Of a stretch of 64,000 bases of DNA, positions 35,570 to 49,738 are shown piece after piece; position 1 is the first letter of the stretch, and each line of letters begins with the position of its first letter. The translations under genes and the position numbers were made by a program. The DNA is taken from the NCBI GenBank assembly GCA_029721515.1, contig CM056553.1:7260349-7324348 (forward strand). The letters are read 5' to 3'. The notes under the pieces were generated by a model that was given only the letters and a program-made list of their open reading frames with translations, made no database searches and was not told the origin of the DNA. This stretch comes from Synanceia verrucosa (taxonomy: Eukaryota > Chordata > Actinopteri > Perciformes > Synanceiidae).

Positions 35570-38500
35570 AAGACAACATATTTAAACAGAGAGCTGACTG
35601 TCAACCATCATCTATTTACTGTAATTCTTTAACTCACGCCTTGTAACTCACAGAGTAATTCTTCCTAATTTCATTCAGTCATTACAGTCATTTTAGGTTC
35701 AGGCAAAAATACCAAAATAGGTTTAGGAAAAGAAATACACGGTCGGGTTGAACAGCTGATTGTCTACTGGATGAAAGTCAATATATGCCCGGTGCATATA
35801 CTACCGGAGGGTGCCTTGCTCAATGGTAACGATCGCTGACAGCTGTGACAAAGACATGGTATTTGACACCAATAAGAATGACAACAGTCAAGTGTGTGCT
35901 CGCCCTTTTCCTGATAGCTCACTGTGTTTGCCAATCACACACCTGCTGGTACAACATTCCCACACTGAAAGAAAAAAGAGACTACCATGTGTTGTCTAAA
36001 ATGTTTATGATTGAATCATGAATCTCAAAATTAAATCTTAATGCCAGTGGCAAAGTGTGCATGACAGTAAAGTTATCCAAGAAGCAGCACAACGAAAAAA
36101 GCAACGTCACTAGCAAGTTTTGGTTTTACATGAGAATATTGTTGGCAGAAAATAAAACTCTATATGACAGAACAATAAGACAAAACAAATTAGCTGGATA
36201 TCCAGTTGGTTTCAGTGGGAACACACACGCTTGATGTTAAGCCTGGAGCGTATTAAAGGCTGAACTTGAACACACTGACTGCATATTTGTCTGACATCCT
36301 CTGCTGCGACAGAGATATCGACTGAGCTGCACTTGAGTAATAAAAGGCATTAAACAGTGATGCCCCCACCCACTTTAAAGATTATGTGCTTACTTCAGAG
36401 CCCACTGTGCCCCAAAGTGAGAGCATAAACAAAGTGTTAATTGCAAAAAATGGATTCACTGCCAAGTCAGCGGTATGGTAGTGCTGCAGCTACTCCACAA
36501 AGGTCTAACCCCCTCTGGCTGACGAGGAAAAACAGTCTGCAGATTTTGTATGAAGGAAAAAAATAAGATGAAAGGGAATCGAGTCCAAAACTGCCTTTCA
36601 AACATTTATATTGTTCAGCCTTCTGAGGTCTGTCAGAACTCTAGAAAGTGAGCTCAGGCCTCCAGTCTGCAGAGAAGAGGGATCCCATCGGTGCAGGTAT
36701 ATCTCTCAGGAGTGGGAGTATACATTACAACCTTAAGATGCTGCTTCTGGAGCTCAACATATATATAGTATGACAACCAGACCACACCATGAATCATGGT
36801 TGGTTGCGATCATTTCCTGATTAAGAGCCCTGAAAATTCAGACCCCTCTCACACCTGGTAAAGTGTGCTGAGAGTCCTGACACGCAGGCACTTGGGTGAC
36901 ATTGTGATGAATGGTGAAGTGATGAAACACAGAGGCTCTGTGACCCCCCCCCCATCACAAACAGTGCTGCCGCCTCAGGAGGACAGAATGTATTACATTC
37001 ACAGCCTCTGGCCTTGGTGATGTCAACATGAGAGCAAAACTGCAGAGAGCGCAGCACATTGCTCAATTACGTGTTGTTCACTTCACCGTTGGTGACAGTT
37101 CGATATTAAAAAAGGGAAGTTAAAGAAGTGAGCTGCTGAAAGTCAAGAGGCTGTAGCCTCTGACTAACACAACAGAGCCTTGTCTGTCGTCACTGGAGGG
37201 AAGGAAGCAGAAGAGATGATTGGCTGCTGAAGGGCCTATGTTGCCTAATTAAAACAGGAAGTGTGATGACTCGGCTCATTTTCACTGACTTATCATTTTC
37301 TGGGCGCGTCGCTACGCTATGACTCAGCTCTCCATGTCTTCCTTTAGATAGTGAGCTCAGGCTTCCTGACAGGATGCTTCCTGGCATGTACAGCATGGTG
37401 TCACCTCCACAACACAGGCTGCCCACCCCGCATCATCAACACACTGAGGAGCACAAGTTGTTATGAAACAGCCATGATGATGCAACACTGGGAGCTTTAA
37501 AGAGTATAAACAAAACATTTGGCGGTGGAGCGGAAGATGACTCCCCCCAGCTGAAGATTTAGTGCTCTGTGATTGATCTTAGCCTGAGCAGGAAGTTGTG
37601 GGCGATTTTTGAGGTGTAAAAAGAATGCTGCTTGTACAAAATGTCCATAATTCATGGGCTATTTAAGGGCTGCTGTTGGTCCACATAAACAAGAGGGTCA
37701 AGCCAGTCACATTAATGCAGTCCACTGCTGTAGCATTGAACCACAAAACCCTGACATTAATCCTGAGAGTAATGTGGCTTTTCCTGTGGCTAATGAAATC
37801 TGAAGCTTTTAAATGGGTGCACCTAATGACACTCCCTGACAGTTTTTGAATTAAGCAGCCATGACTGCTGGGACTGGACTAAATAGCACACAGATGGCCC
37901 TCACTAAAGTTTTGTCCACCCGCCCCCATCATTGTTTGCCCTTGGGCTGTTGCATGCGATGCCAAACCTGCTTGAGCATTAAAGTAGCAGAAGATTTTGA
38001 ATTAGGAAACAGGAACCACTACTTAGCTTTCATCAACAGAAGTAGAGGCCAGTTGAAATTTTACTGTTATTTATGGATCATTTTAGGAAGTATTGTCTAT
38101 GATCACCCAAACAATGCATACACAATGGATCCTTGAGATCTAATAGAAGTATTCAGTGCATTTTCTTCCAAAAGACTTGATGTCTAGCAGTGTTTTTTCT
38201 CCTGTCTGATGAACACTGGAATAACTGTAACTGTTGTCATGTTACCTCCTCCTGTGTCCAAATAATAGATATATGTGCTAAAAACATGGACCCATTCATC
38301 AGAATATTAATACACAGCACTAATAGATGTCAAATCTTCCACAGGCTCATTTCAAGTTTCACATTAACGGGTAACAGGTGAAGCTAAAAACTTAAAAAGT
38401 AAAAATGGTGATCATTTAATCAAGAATTTGTTTTATATACTGTATATATCACTGTACAGTATGTAGGCCTAGTATTTCTCAGCATGTATATCTTGAAGAT

Positions 38501-40912
38501 CCTAACATGATGAATGTATTTATTTCTTTACAGTGTTTTTCTAAATATATTTTAAAACTGGCAATGTTTACATATATTTTTGCATTGACTAGCAGTCTAC
38601 TGGTTCCTAGTATATTACAGTACCACATCTGGGGATGGATGTCAAACGGCACTTTCATTACAATGGGCCATTAGATGTGCAGGTTAGTTATTACTTAACT
38701 TGCTTCTGGTTGTTGTTAACATGATCTCCAGGTCTCCAATACGGCTTTCATTCTAATGAAAAACCAGAACATGTGTCAAAAAAGCTCTCTCCGCCAGCCG
38801 GTTTTTATATTTTTGATGATATCCCACACAAAGAAATAGTGTATGCAGACAGCAGGAAAGTTGATCACATCACCTGCGTGCTCATGCATCTTCTTACTTC
38901 TTTGTGTCAGTGTGGCACAAGATACTAAATGGACACCTGATCATCAAAAAAATGCTCCATGGTATCAAAAATCCCACAGGATACCTTTAACATGACATAA
39001 AACTCAGTGTTCCCACCAGTAATAATAGTGGACACCAGAAAAGATCCTATTTCACCATTTCTTTTCTCAGCAAGATTTCATGTGTCTGAATGTTTCCACA
39101 AAAATATTTGACATGTTGCACCGTAAAGATAATATGCAGTAGATATTGTACATGTAATCCAATACAGAATATATTACATCTCCTGCTATTTGGTTGATTT
39201 CCTCCTCGCTGGTGCTTGGATATTTTCCCCAAAGTGTACATTCTTGACTCCAGTTGGAAAGCTGAGAGAAATATCAGAATCTGAGTTTTAACATGAAATA
39301 TGATTATACTATACTATCATGCCAACAGCTGTGTTTCTGTCGTGTTAACAGATGACTGTTTCGCATTATCTTTAGACATGATGCCAGGCAATCAACACAC
39401 ATTAAAATCCAAACTTCTCTGAGGACAGTTGAGATTGTCACAGCTGGGTGCAAACGCGAAATCTCAAACCAGATAATTGCTGATTTGATTGCTCCAAATA
39501 TGTGATGTGTGCAATCTTCCCGAGCCAAATAAATCAATCAATTTACAAACTGCCAACCACAGAGAGAGCGGTCTCTCTTGGACTTTTTCCTGAAGCAGCG
39601 CCACAGTGAATAAACATCTGCAGAAAACAGCTCAGACCCTTTTCTTTCATGTGCAACAAACAAACCATTCCAGAAACCCACAGAGACACACTGACTGCAA
39701 CAAACTGCTGCCACCAGGGGAGACAGAGTGTGAAAATGACTTTACATGGGCTGAAAACACATCACAAAACCAGAAAATGGAGCTTATTTGACACACAAGG
39801 AGATGACGCATTTTATTCTTTGTCTCATAGAGCTGGTTTTCTTTAATAATACTCTCTCTGACAAAAGAATTGCCACAAGGGGAAAAGCATGTACAGCATA
39901 TCCAAAATGTGGAAGAGGTTTTCAAACAACAGCAGCATTACTTTCTTTGCACCGTAAGCTACATGAAGCATACCAGCTTTATCTGAGCTGAAGAGCCTCC
40001 CACAGTGCAGAGCAGGCTCGGTGTGCAGATAATGAGTGAGCACGGGCCCACTCGTTTGACAAACACAAACATATCAGGACAAGCGGGGCAAAACGCTTCA
40101 GCTGCCCGCTCTCATTTAAACTGGTTGGAGTGGTGATCAGAGAGGGGTGCTGCCACCTTGGCCCACCGAGCATCATGAGCAGTTGTCCCAGGGTAACTCC
40201 TCACCATCTCCTCTGGCAATGCTGTCAGAAAGCTTCAGTGCTGCTGCTTAAATCCAGACATGCAGATACCGAACCACTCAGCTGCAAACAAAAGAAAGGA
40301 GTTACAGAATGAGGGCAAACATGGGCGGGATCATATCGCAATTATTCCAATCATTTCAGGATTGTTTGCTGGGTTTGTCTTTTGAGAGAGAAATGTTGAC
40401 AGAGTGTTTACTTAACTTAGAACACATTGCAGATGCAACATCCAGTGTTAGTGTGGCAATTTCTTTGGGAATGAGTACAGTGTTTCAGTGGAAACAGATT
40501 ATGTGAAGTTTGGTAAGAAACAGTTGGGCCACAGGTGGAGAAAATAATTTGATGTAGTGTGAGTGACGGTGTATTTGTTGGGTTTAATTCCCAACTATAA
40601 CTACGGTAAATTTCACTGTGAGTGAAGGTTTATTTTTATTTAACCGTATACCAAACTCTCAGGTTTTAGATGTTGCAAACATGTAAACACATTTTGTTCA
40701 TACCAGCTATTAGAGAGCCCTTCTTAATATGTTTCCAATGGAAGTGATGGTCTTTGTTCTGTTGTAATCTAAAGCTAATGTGAGGGTTCAGTGATCTGTT
40801 TTAGACAAATCAAGTGGAAATCCTCCAAAGCAATAGTCTTTCAAGTATGATATTCCCTCTTTGTGTTTCCTTCAACAGTTAACAACTTAATAAGCAGCGA
40901 TGGACAATAAGA
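35570..40912. other. intergenic, no gene recognised
   Basis: No gene seen. About 35685-35740 carries TTTAGGTTCAGGCAAAAATA and TAGGTTTAGGAAAAGAAATA, repeat-like words. A C run lies near 36945. Confidence 0.45.
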
Positions 40913-41020
40913 CCATCCATCCATACCTTTTCTATCACTTATCCTCACATAGGGCTGTGGGGGGCTGGAGCCTGTCCCAACTGTCTTAGGGTGAAAGGCA
41001 GGGTACACCCTGGACAAGTC
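40913..41020 (-). mobile_element. V-SINE-like retroposon 3' fragment, copy D (most diverged)
   Basis: CCATCCATCCATACC, GGGGGGCTGGAGCCTGTCCC, AACTGTCTTAGG and CAGGGTACACCCTGGACAAG match the tail-proximal 110 bp of copies A and B on the plus strand, with more substitutions. Confidence 0.65.
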
Positions 41021-43357
41021 AGATTCTGTCCCCCATCATTACACTGGAAACATCAACATAATAATTAATGATTTGGTAGACTGGGCCGCCCAACCAAACT
41101 GCTAGCCTAAATGTCTGTGAGCAGGGTGATGGTGTTGGGGTCGGTGTCATCTGCAGAGTTTGTCCTGTGCGGTAATGGTTTGGTAGGAATGTTAAATGTA
41201 TTCCAACATCTGAAACATGAAGCGGGAGAAACCGACTCCGACATACAGCACAGCCAGATCTATTACAAGAAGTATGAATACCAGCCAGGTCATCTTGTCA
41301 TACTCACAACATCTAACAGCTCAATGACTAACTTAGACGTAAACTTTTGAAGTGAGCTCTAAATGTGAGTTCATTGATTACTAATCACCAAATGTGATAA
41401 AAACTTTAACATGCATCTTTTAAAGTTTATCACTCATGCTTTTTTCTGTACTTTTCCTTACAAAACTTTTCCCCATAAACTGTTGATTTCAAGCATTTGA
41501 TGTACCACAAAGTAAAAGCTGAATCTGTGGATTAAACACTAAACATTTTCTTGTAATTATTTTGAAGCACCCAGGAGGAAACTGGATCAACTGAAGATTT
41601 AAACAATTTTTCTGGAGGCAGTTGTAGACTTTATTTTAGATGTCTTCCCTTCTTCTCAAAATAAAGCATCAACAAATGTTTTAGTGATTTGCCACAGAGG
41701 AAATGTGTTAATTGTATGTAGCTGCGTGTCGACATCACTGCACCAAAAGGCTTAGCTGTGGTGTGAAGGACTCACTCGCAGTGTTGATATGCCAGAGTGG
41801 CTGTGTGTGTACATGTGTTTTTGTGGGTTGGTGGGAAGAGTTTAGACTGAGGCATTCGCCATTTGTTGGGCCGTGTCAGATGTAATGCCAGAAAAACAAT
41901 GTCTGGCAGTTAGTGAAACCAAATAGCAGGAACTGTTCAATTGACCCCAAACATAAGCCGAAGAGTTAAGAGAGAAGGAGTTAGGAAAACGTTATCCTTC
42001 TTCTTTAATGGAACACACGTCTGTTTTAGATTTACGACTGTGTGTATTCATAGATAAAAACGATGTGAAATACAATTCCTAACACCAGAACGTCTCGTTG
42101 CTACGTAACTGAGAGAGGTCAGGCATTCCCCGTCCATTCATCAAGAGCCGCCAACATGTCAAAATACAAAGCACTGCATATCCTTCGCCGACTCTATCTC
42201 CCTTTTTGTTTGTCTTTGTCTCTTTTCTTCTTTCAGACTCCTCACAGTTGTATTTAACTACTTTAAAATGGCCACGGCACAAAGGAACAGCCATATTTCC
42301 TTTTTCTGGGAGGAAAGTTGTTGGCAGAGAAGCATCACTCCTTAACTTTATCTCTTTTTCAATGCTATCCATGAATACGATTTGTCAAGTAAGCAAACCG
42401 CATAGTGGAGAAAATAATTGAAGGAATATGAGCTTTCACTCAACTGTCAGGTGCTCTGCGTCTGCATTTCATTGAAGTGCATATAAAATCCTGTTTAATG
42501 ACTCTCAAAGCTCATGTTGAGAAATGCCCTTCATCTACTCAAACTGAGGCAGGTGGGGACCGGGGTGGCTCACATAAAACAGAAACAAATTACGCTCAGG
42601 ATACTCCAAGTTCCAAGTCCACCATAAAACATAATGTGCCATTAATGAAGTTGCCTTTTCTTGCCCTTTTCTTCTTTTTGTTCATAACAAAAGCAGCTGG
42701 GGAAACAGTCACCAGATCTGCTTAAACTTTGTAGTCTGCAAAAGCATGAATAATTTACTTTGATTGCACATATCGGAAAAATAAGAAAGGGGAATTCTAA
42801 AATGAAGGATTGTGGAGCTTTCTTCCCGGATAGGGCAAAGAGAATTCATAATGGGGAAGGTGACAAGACATCAAAGAGAAATTTTACAGATAGATAAGCC
42901 AGAAAAGAGCTGTGACTTCAAAACACTGAGTTTCCCCACTTTGTTCTTTAAGTAACCCTCTCTTTTCTTTACTTGCTCACATCCAGCTGAAGTTATTTTT
43001 CCTCCATTTATTTGCAGTGACATTTGAAAGTCTCCCAGCCTTAAGTAGCTGCACACCATTACACTATAAGTGTGAAAAAAATCGATTACTTTAGGAACAA
43101 GAGCTATTCAATGTCCCACTGTTATCACCATAATCTATCAAGCTGTTATACTAATGAGATCAATAATTAAGATGTTTCGTGCGTTAATTAGATATTTCCT
43201 CATCGAGATGCTGCAGTCATCTCCTCTAAACATATCACTGTTATTAAAATTAATTCTGTCTCTGTTTCCTCAAAGGTCAACACTGCCATGAGACAGTTTC
43301 TAGGGGACGAATCTGCATGTTAAAATTCAACTCAAAGTTAAAAAAAAAAAAAATTGC
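41021..43357. other. intergenic, no gene recognised
   Basis: Nothing recognised; the open frames are short and without motifs. A 13-bp A run lies near 43341. Confidence 0.5.
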
Positions 43358-43368
43358 ACAGATTTACT
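43358..43368. repeat. left direct repeat of the 43.4-kb element
   Basis: ACAGATTTACT, identical to 43695-43705. Confidence 0.8.
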
Positions 43369-43694
43369 AGCCTAGAAATCTAGATGCACCCTTATGGTAG
43401 AAAATATTTTTGCTTAGCAGGATGGTCTAGTGGCGCACCATCGGGGATAATCCTGGATCCGGCAAGGAGTCTGTCGGACCAATCACAACGGCTCTGTCAT
43501 CGGTTTTGAGAGTTAGACTTGGGCTTTTCTTTGAAAGTTGAGCAAAGAGAAGCACTCAAGTCACCCATTTTAAATAAGGATGTATTTGCTGTTTTGCTCT
43601 GATTGGTCATAGTGCTGGCCCATTACGTGCAGAGGCAATTTGAACGACAATGGTTGGTCCCTCCCACAGGCTTCAAAGTCTGGCTTGTCAGGCT
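43369..43694. mobile_element. non-autonomous DNA element (MITE) with short TIRs and 11-bp direct repeats
   Basis: The left end AGCCTAGAAATCTAGA and the inverted right end AGCCTGACAAGCCAGA match at 11 of 16 bases. An exact 11-bp direct repeat ACAGATTTACT flanks the element (43358-43368 and 43695-43705). The interior (ATCCGGCAAGGAGTCTGTCG, CCCATTACGTGCAGAGGCAA) has no coding frame and resembles a repeat seen in many percomorph genomes. A 9-11 bp duplication would fit a Mutator-like origin, which is an inference. Confidence 0.68.
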
Positions 43695-43705
43695 ACAGAT
43701 TTACT
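43695..43705. repeat. right direct repeat of the 43.4-kb element
   Basis: ACAGATTTACT, identical to 43358-43368. Confidence 0.8.
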
Positions 43706-46700
43706 TCACATTGTTAGGCAATCCATTAATAATGAAAGTACCACTGGAACTGATGTCACTTTGTAAAATGCTGGTGTGAGCAGATGTTAGGTCATTTTTT
43801 TCATAAAGAAACCTAATGACTAACATCAAAAATGAATTAATCTCCATTGGTATCCAAAAACAAACACACCAATGAGCCACACAGAATAGTATATTTGATT
43901 TTCAACCCTACATAAACCTTCCATATTGCGGTAAAAAGTCACTAGTACATCAAATGTGTGTTAACCTGCCATTAAAAATAGTCCCCAGCAAACACTGTAT
44001 TTACTCATAACAAGGTAACAAAGACTACAGTGTCCAGCTGTTTTATGAATTTGCTTAGCTCAAGCAAAATATGGTAAAGATTTATGTCTTTGTCTAATAT
44101 TCTCTGGGAGCTGGAGACAGCCAGTTAGGGAAAGCTGGAAAGCCTGATATCTAAAGCACTGTTGATTTTGGTCTTTTCACAAGATGTGCTGGCAATAACA
44201 AAAATATATAATTTCCCCCACCTTTCGAGGAGATCAGATTTTCTCCATTAAAATGTAGAGCTATACAACACTGTGCTCTGAAATGTAGTCAGATCATGTT
44301 CTCTGTTGGTGGAAGTTGTACAGTAGTGAGATTTGTTCCTTTTTACACATAGAAATGGGAAAATTCAACAGTAGAGTGAACAAATGGGAACATATTTATA
44401 TGGGAACAGGGTTTAAGAGTTCAGGTTCCTCTGTTACAGGTAAAAAATAGTGTCAACCTGTTTTCAAAGGTGCACTCCTTAAAAACATCCCACTACTTGT
44501 ATAAAGGCGTATAAGTGATTTCAGTGAAGGCTTCAGGGAGCTGGTTTCCGGCAGACGTTGATCTTCAGCTCTTTCATGAGCTTTCAAACACACCTCATGT
44601 CTGTTTTCAGAGTCTGTCTTCTCCTCCAGAAAACATTTCCTTATCTCTCATCTGTCAAGTCGCATTTCTCCGTCTCACTGTATGTCAAAGAGACCAAGCT
44701 GTGGCATGCTCGGCCCCTAGCTCTTAAAAATAAGAAAAAACAGCGGCCATGAGAAACAAATCAGCCATTTCTAAACTACATGCCGCTGTTCAGACAGATT
44801 AAACTCCTGATAACTGCAACAATATTACAGGAGAAAGGAGTGGTGACCACTTTAGATACAACACTTCCTTCATTCGGCTTGTTTTGACTCCGTTTCATCC
44901 TCTGTTACAAATAAAGGAAGGATGGATGGTCATCCTATCTTCTGCATACTGAGAGAAAAAACACTCTTGAAGAATAGCGCACTCAGGGACCAGAAGATTG
45001 GTATTTTTAAGTGCATGGGAGCGTGTGAAAAACTGGCATGCCGCCACCTATTTCCCCCTCTCTGCAGCACATACCGATACACAAATCAACGAGTGCGGCA
45101 AAGTTAAATGTAAGGAGTCAAACTTGAGAGACCAGCACTATCAGAGAGAGGCAGAGCTCTGAGTGAGATATCAGAAGCTGGGTTGGTATCACCTGCCACC
45201 TGGAGAAAAACCCTCAGATTTTCATTACTGATTAGGCGGTGGAGAAGGATTCAAAAGACTTCCCTTATTTGCTGTTTTACAATATCTATGGAGAGAATCT
45301 GGGTTTGACAGGCTTATGAGGGTGCGAAGCGTGTTTTGTGCGCGCCGCTTTGAGTCTGATCCTGCCCTTGCTGCAAACCAAATGACAAATGCACAGTAAA
45401 ATACGAGTCGTTTCATGATTTGGAGACCTACTCTGAGATGTGAGTAGATATTTTAGAAACAAACGTTCTGCAGGTGCAACATCACAGGATAAAAATCTGC
45501 CCTCTGCGTCTGCAAATCCACTAAGATGGAAGTCTCCTGACAGGGATCTTATGATTAATAAAACCTCTGGTGAAAAGAGCTCCCTGGAAATAAAAAAAAG
45601 TTCCTTTCGTGTCAATGCGGTTACAGTGATTTGTCATCTTGCAACGCATCTTTCGCAGATCTACGGGCCTCTTTCCAAACACTCATGAGCCATACTGGAC
45701 TGATTATAGAGACTTGAGAGTCACGCAACGCCACAGCGAACAGTCACAGGGGATAATCTGTCTGATCAGTTCAAGAGAAGAGCTGCAGTGAAAACGATTT
45801 GGATGAAAAATGTCACAATTTGGTTATTTTGGATATAAAATTACACTGCTGAGGATGAATCTGTCAAAGCGGTATGGAAAAGAAAGAGAGGAGTTAATTT
45901 GTATTCATATAAATACTGTTGTGTAAATTGCTTTCCTCTCTGGACTGCAGATGTCAAGGGTTTGTGATTATTCTCAGTTCACAACTGAGTTCAGAGCATG
46001 TTCAACATTCGAGGAGATAAACCCCAGCTGGTGTTTAAATTTAGGGATAAGCAGACCTCCTGCCTATCATAATTTCTTCCCAAAAAGGCAGCAACTTAAT
46101 AATTCACTGTGTAATCTGCATGAAAAAATGTGTTCTGCAGAAACTGTTTCAGATAATTGTTAACTGCTGCATTTCGGGGCAAGAGCAGGTCTTTATAGTC
46201 TTTTAATGATTACTAGGAACTCAGTACAGAAGATGCGTGAATATGTGTGGTTGCTCTGAGGCAGTATGACAGAATGAGAACTACAAACTGGCAGAAAATT
46301 GCTGCCCTATCATCCAGAGGGGCTTTGGCAAGCCCAGAATATTTCTCAGCTGAATTTGCTGATAATGTCACGATTAAAGGCAGATAAGTTAATCCACCAA
46401 GCCTCTGATTCTTGACATTTCATGATACGAAGCGCAGGCCGCCTGAGGGGGGAGTCACATTTGTTTAAAGCTAAAAAAAAAAAAATACTTTGAGACGTCC
46501 TAATGAAGATGTCATACTCTCATTGCCGATCCCTCCAGAGAAGCTAATTAGCAACGACGATCTGATCTCACAAAGACATTCTGCACTCACTCAAGCTGCT
46601 GACTGTAACTCTTATCTTGATGAAGGCTTGATTTGTTTTCCATTTTAATAAAGGTGTGTCGTATCTGATGGATGCCTTGGAAATGGAAGCGGACATGGAA

Positions 46701-49200
46701 GCGCGTCGCTCACTTTTGCAACAATAACAACAACACAAGCCGCCTGCCACTGTTCATTCAATCATCGAAAAAACAATACAAACAAACATCCGCGCACTTC
46801 ATTAGCATTTCAGAAATCAGGGGCTTTATATAGATGCGGATAATAAACAGGAAGCACATTACTTGTGAATACAGTAAATAATGCAGCAAATCTTTTCTGA
46901 GATCAGGGGGATAAGAGACCACCTGTTGACACTTCCTGCTGTAGAAGTCTGACTAATAATCAAAAAGGAAATGCAAAGACATCTTTTCCATCGTTCATGT
47001 CACACTTATCTGTGGAATGTCTGCCTGTTATTAAAAACTCAGGAATCAGGAAAAGTCGTCACCAGTGACCTAATCCAGACATACGCCACATTCCTTCATC
47101 AAACACTTCCTGTAAACAACTAACTGTTTCCTGTGTTGAGGCACATGTGGCTGTATCGCTGCCCTCTGACTGTGTCATGTTGCCAAGTCTCTCACTCCAC
47201 ATCCATGGATTCAAAAAGGGCAATCCTCCACAGGCTTACACTCACGTCATGGCACAAAGTCCACTGATACAGTCTGTGGAAACACCATCTGTTACCTTTT
47301 CATAGCAGGCTTTGCTTCAAGCTAAGACAATTACGGCTAATAGAGTGCAAATGTTTGAGCCTGTATTGCCAACTTTACAATGTCTCACACATTCGTATCC
47401 ATATCCATGGGACATTTTAATGACTGGTAAATCTGCAGTCATAAATTACCACGGTTACCACCTGGACTCAGCACATTCTGGATATGTGCTTCAGTTTCAG
47501 GTTGATGCCCACATTAGCTGTTAATTTAAAATAACTCTGCAGGCAGTTATCCCTCATTGCATTGAAATTGTCCTTGAAAGTTGAATTAAATTGAATTCTG
47601 AATTACTCCTAACTACTAAGTGGGCTGGTAATGGTGCTATAATCCCCACTGTCTCTCATTATGCACAATTGGAAAGAATTGGTCATGGTTTCTGTCAGCG
47701 ATCAGTGAGCACCTACGAGAAAACGCTGTGAACAGATTCTTTTAAAAGGCACTTGGGCGAATTATCTTTCGGCTAAAAAAAGGACAGGCTTGGATAAGCA
47801 TCTTTAGCCCCCAGGGGCTTGGCCACCCCTGAGGTGAGAGGATTGCTTCACATGAAGTGAAGGCTTCGAGTGCTGCATGTAAAAATGGAAGGTGCTCTTG
47901 TTGTTGGCTCTCAAGTGGGTGGCACAGACATGTTGCCCTCCGGGACCCGGGGCCCTGGGGAGACAAAGGGCGGGCTGTGTGAAGCAGGAGCTGCAGAGTC
48001 GAGGGTCACAGGGCCCCTCTTCTCAGGTCTACACCACTAAAGTGACTGTTTAGTGACAACACATAGAAAAGGGGTTGTGTGGAAGACTACCGTGGTGGTG
48101 GGGGGGGGTTGTGTCTGGAGGTTGTGACCAAAGGAGGTCCATCCATCATGTGTCACTCCAGCCCTTTGGGGACTCAGATCTGTGGGCTCAACATGAACTG
48201 AAGTCATACCAACAACACAAAAACACCAATGTTAAGACTATTAAACTGGTATTTCAAACATTCTACCATTGATTACTTTTCTGGGGATTGATGGACTCAT
48301 TGCACTCAATTATAAAAGGTTGTAACTGGGTGGAGATTCTGAAAGCAAAAACACACCACAAAATTTATGGTCCTTCCTAAATGATTCTCTTCTCAAGAGG
48401 GGATGTAGAAACTTGTTGCATTGATGTCGCTCTGTGGCAAAACGCGATAAGCAAACTTGTTGTACTTCTCGTGCTGGCTCACAGTTCTCACAATTCACAG
48501 CAAGAAATGTAACCTTTCCTGTTGATTGTATGATAAACAAATAAAGAAAAAGAATTGATTTATTTTATAGCCTCGCAGGGTGGCGGTTTTCTTGCAGCTT
48601 TTGTTTGTGGAAAGAATATAATCTGTGTAACAAAATAAAACAAATGACTTCAGGGGCTGTGGAACAAACAGTGCGGGTGATGTGATCGAGCGGAGTCTGA
48701 TAAGTTTTTTCCTGTGGTCCCTCCCAGTGTCACAGACACTATGTTCAAACAGCGCAGATGATTTAAGCCATACCTTCAGCGCCACTGAGGGTAAAGAATG
48801 GTGCGAGGAAGAAAAGGTCCATACAGCTGGCGCAGATACAAAAGCAGGAAGGCATGAACCTCATCTCACACCTTCCCTTCTTTCATCTACTTCCCCTAAT
48901 AAGCCGGTATTTTGATTCCTGGATTCCTGGCAAGCTGCCCTGTTCACAATTCAAAGACTTTTCAACAAGAGCATCTGTTTGGGTATTATCATAAACCTGC
49001 ATGCACCCCCACCCCTCTTCACCTCCCAACTCCCCTCCTTTTCTTCCTCCCTCCCTCTGCTACCGCTCTCCTTCCCCTTCCTCAACCGTGTGCACTTGCA
49101 TGTTTGTGGAAAAGGGGTGGAGTGGGTGGGTGATGGTGGGGTTATGGGGGGGGCTTTTCCTTGACCCACAGAGTCAATGATACATAAGCCACATGACCAA
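43706..49200. other. intergenic upstream of apln, no gene recognised
   Basis: No exon-like segment found. The interval may hold apln enhancers, but nothing in the sequence alone identifies one. There is a G run near 48100 and an A run at about 46471-46484. Confidence 0.45.
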
Positions 49201-49642
49201 CTAGACTCATATAGAGAGAGAGGGACACATGCTGACGGACAGACCTGCGAGCAGCACATTCACAGCTCCACTGAACTTGGCTCATGCTGCCTTTTTTTTC
49301 TGAAAAGAAGAAAAGAAGAAACACACACACACACACCTCTGTGGGAGAGCTCAGATAAAGACGTGCCTTCAGTCTTGGAGTGGCGCTGTCACACACTGAT
49401 ATACAAATACGCATTTAGACTAATACACAGGCACAGTCGGGGAGCCACACACACACACACACACACATTTTCCCACAAACTGACACACACACAGGGGAGC
49501 ACACAGTCTCTCTCTCTCTTTCTTGCTCGCTCAGCTGCTCGCTCTCTCTCTCTCTCCCTCTCCCTCCCATCCACACACACACACACACACACTCACACAC
49601 ACACACACACACACGCACACACACACCACACACACATACATA

Positions 49643-49686
<44 letters not shown>

Positions 49687-49738
49687 ACTACAGTATATCA
49701 GCAGAGTGACTAGCGGAGAGCCAGAGGGGAGTGCAGAA
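49201..49738 (+). promoter_or_regulatory. apln proximal promoter and 5'UTR region (positional)
   Basis: This lies directly upstream of the apelin ATG. It contains CA tracts at 49319-49338, 49447-49468 and 49571-49686 and a TC-rich tract at about 49507-49560. A GACGTGCC sequence at 49360-49367 has the RCGTG core of a hypoxia response element; apelin is a known HIF-1 target in mammals, but the core is short and may be chance. I cannot place the transcription start. Confidence 0.4.
49443..49686. repeat. compound CA/TC microsatellite block upstream of apln
   Basis: Alternating (CA)n, (TC)n and (CA)n tracts over about 240 bp, interrupted by a few variants (CATA, CACC). The block ends about 50 bp before the start codon, so it is probably in the 5'UTR or core promoter. 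Confidence 0.92.

Noticed and set aside
49177..49713. Plus-strand open frame rich in His-Thr and the opposing Cys-Val frame
   Set aside because: These are translations of CA/TC microsatellites upstream of apln.
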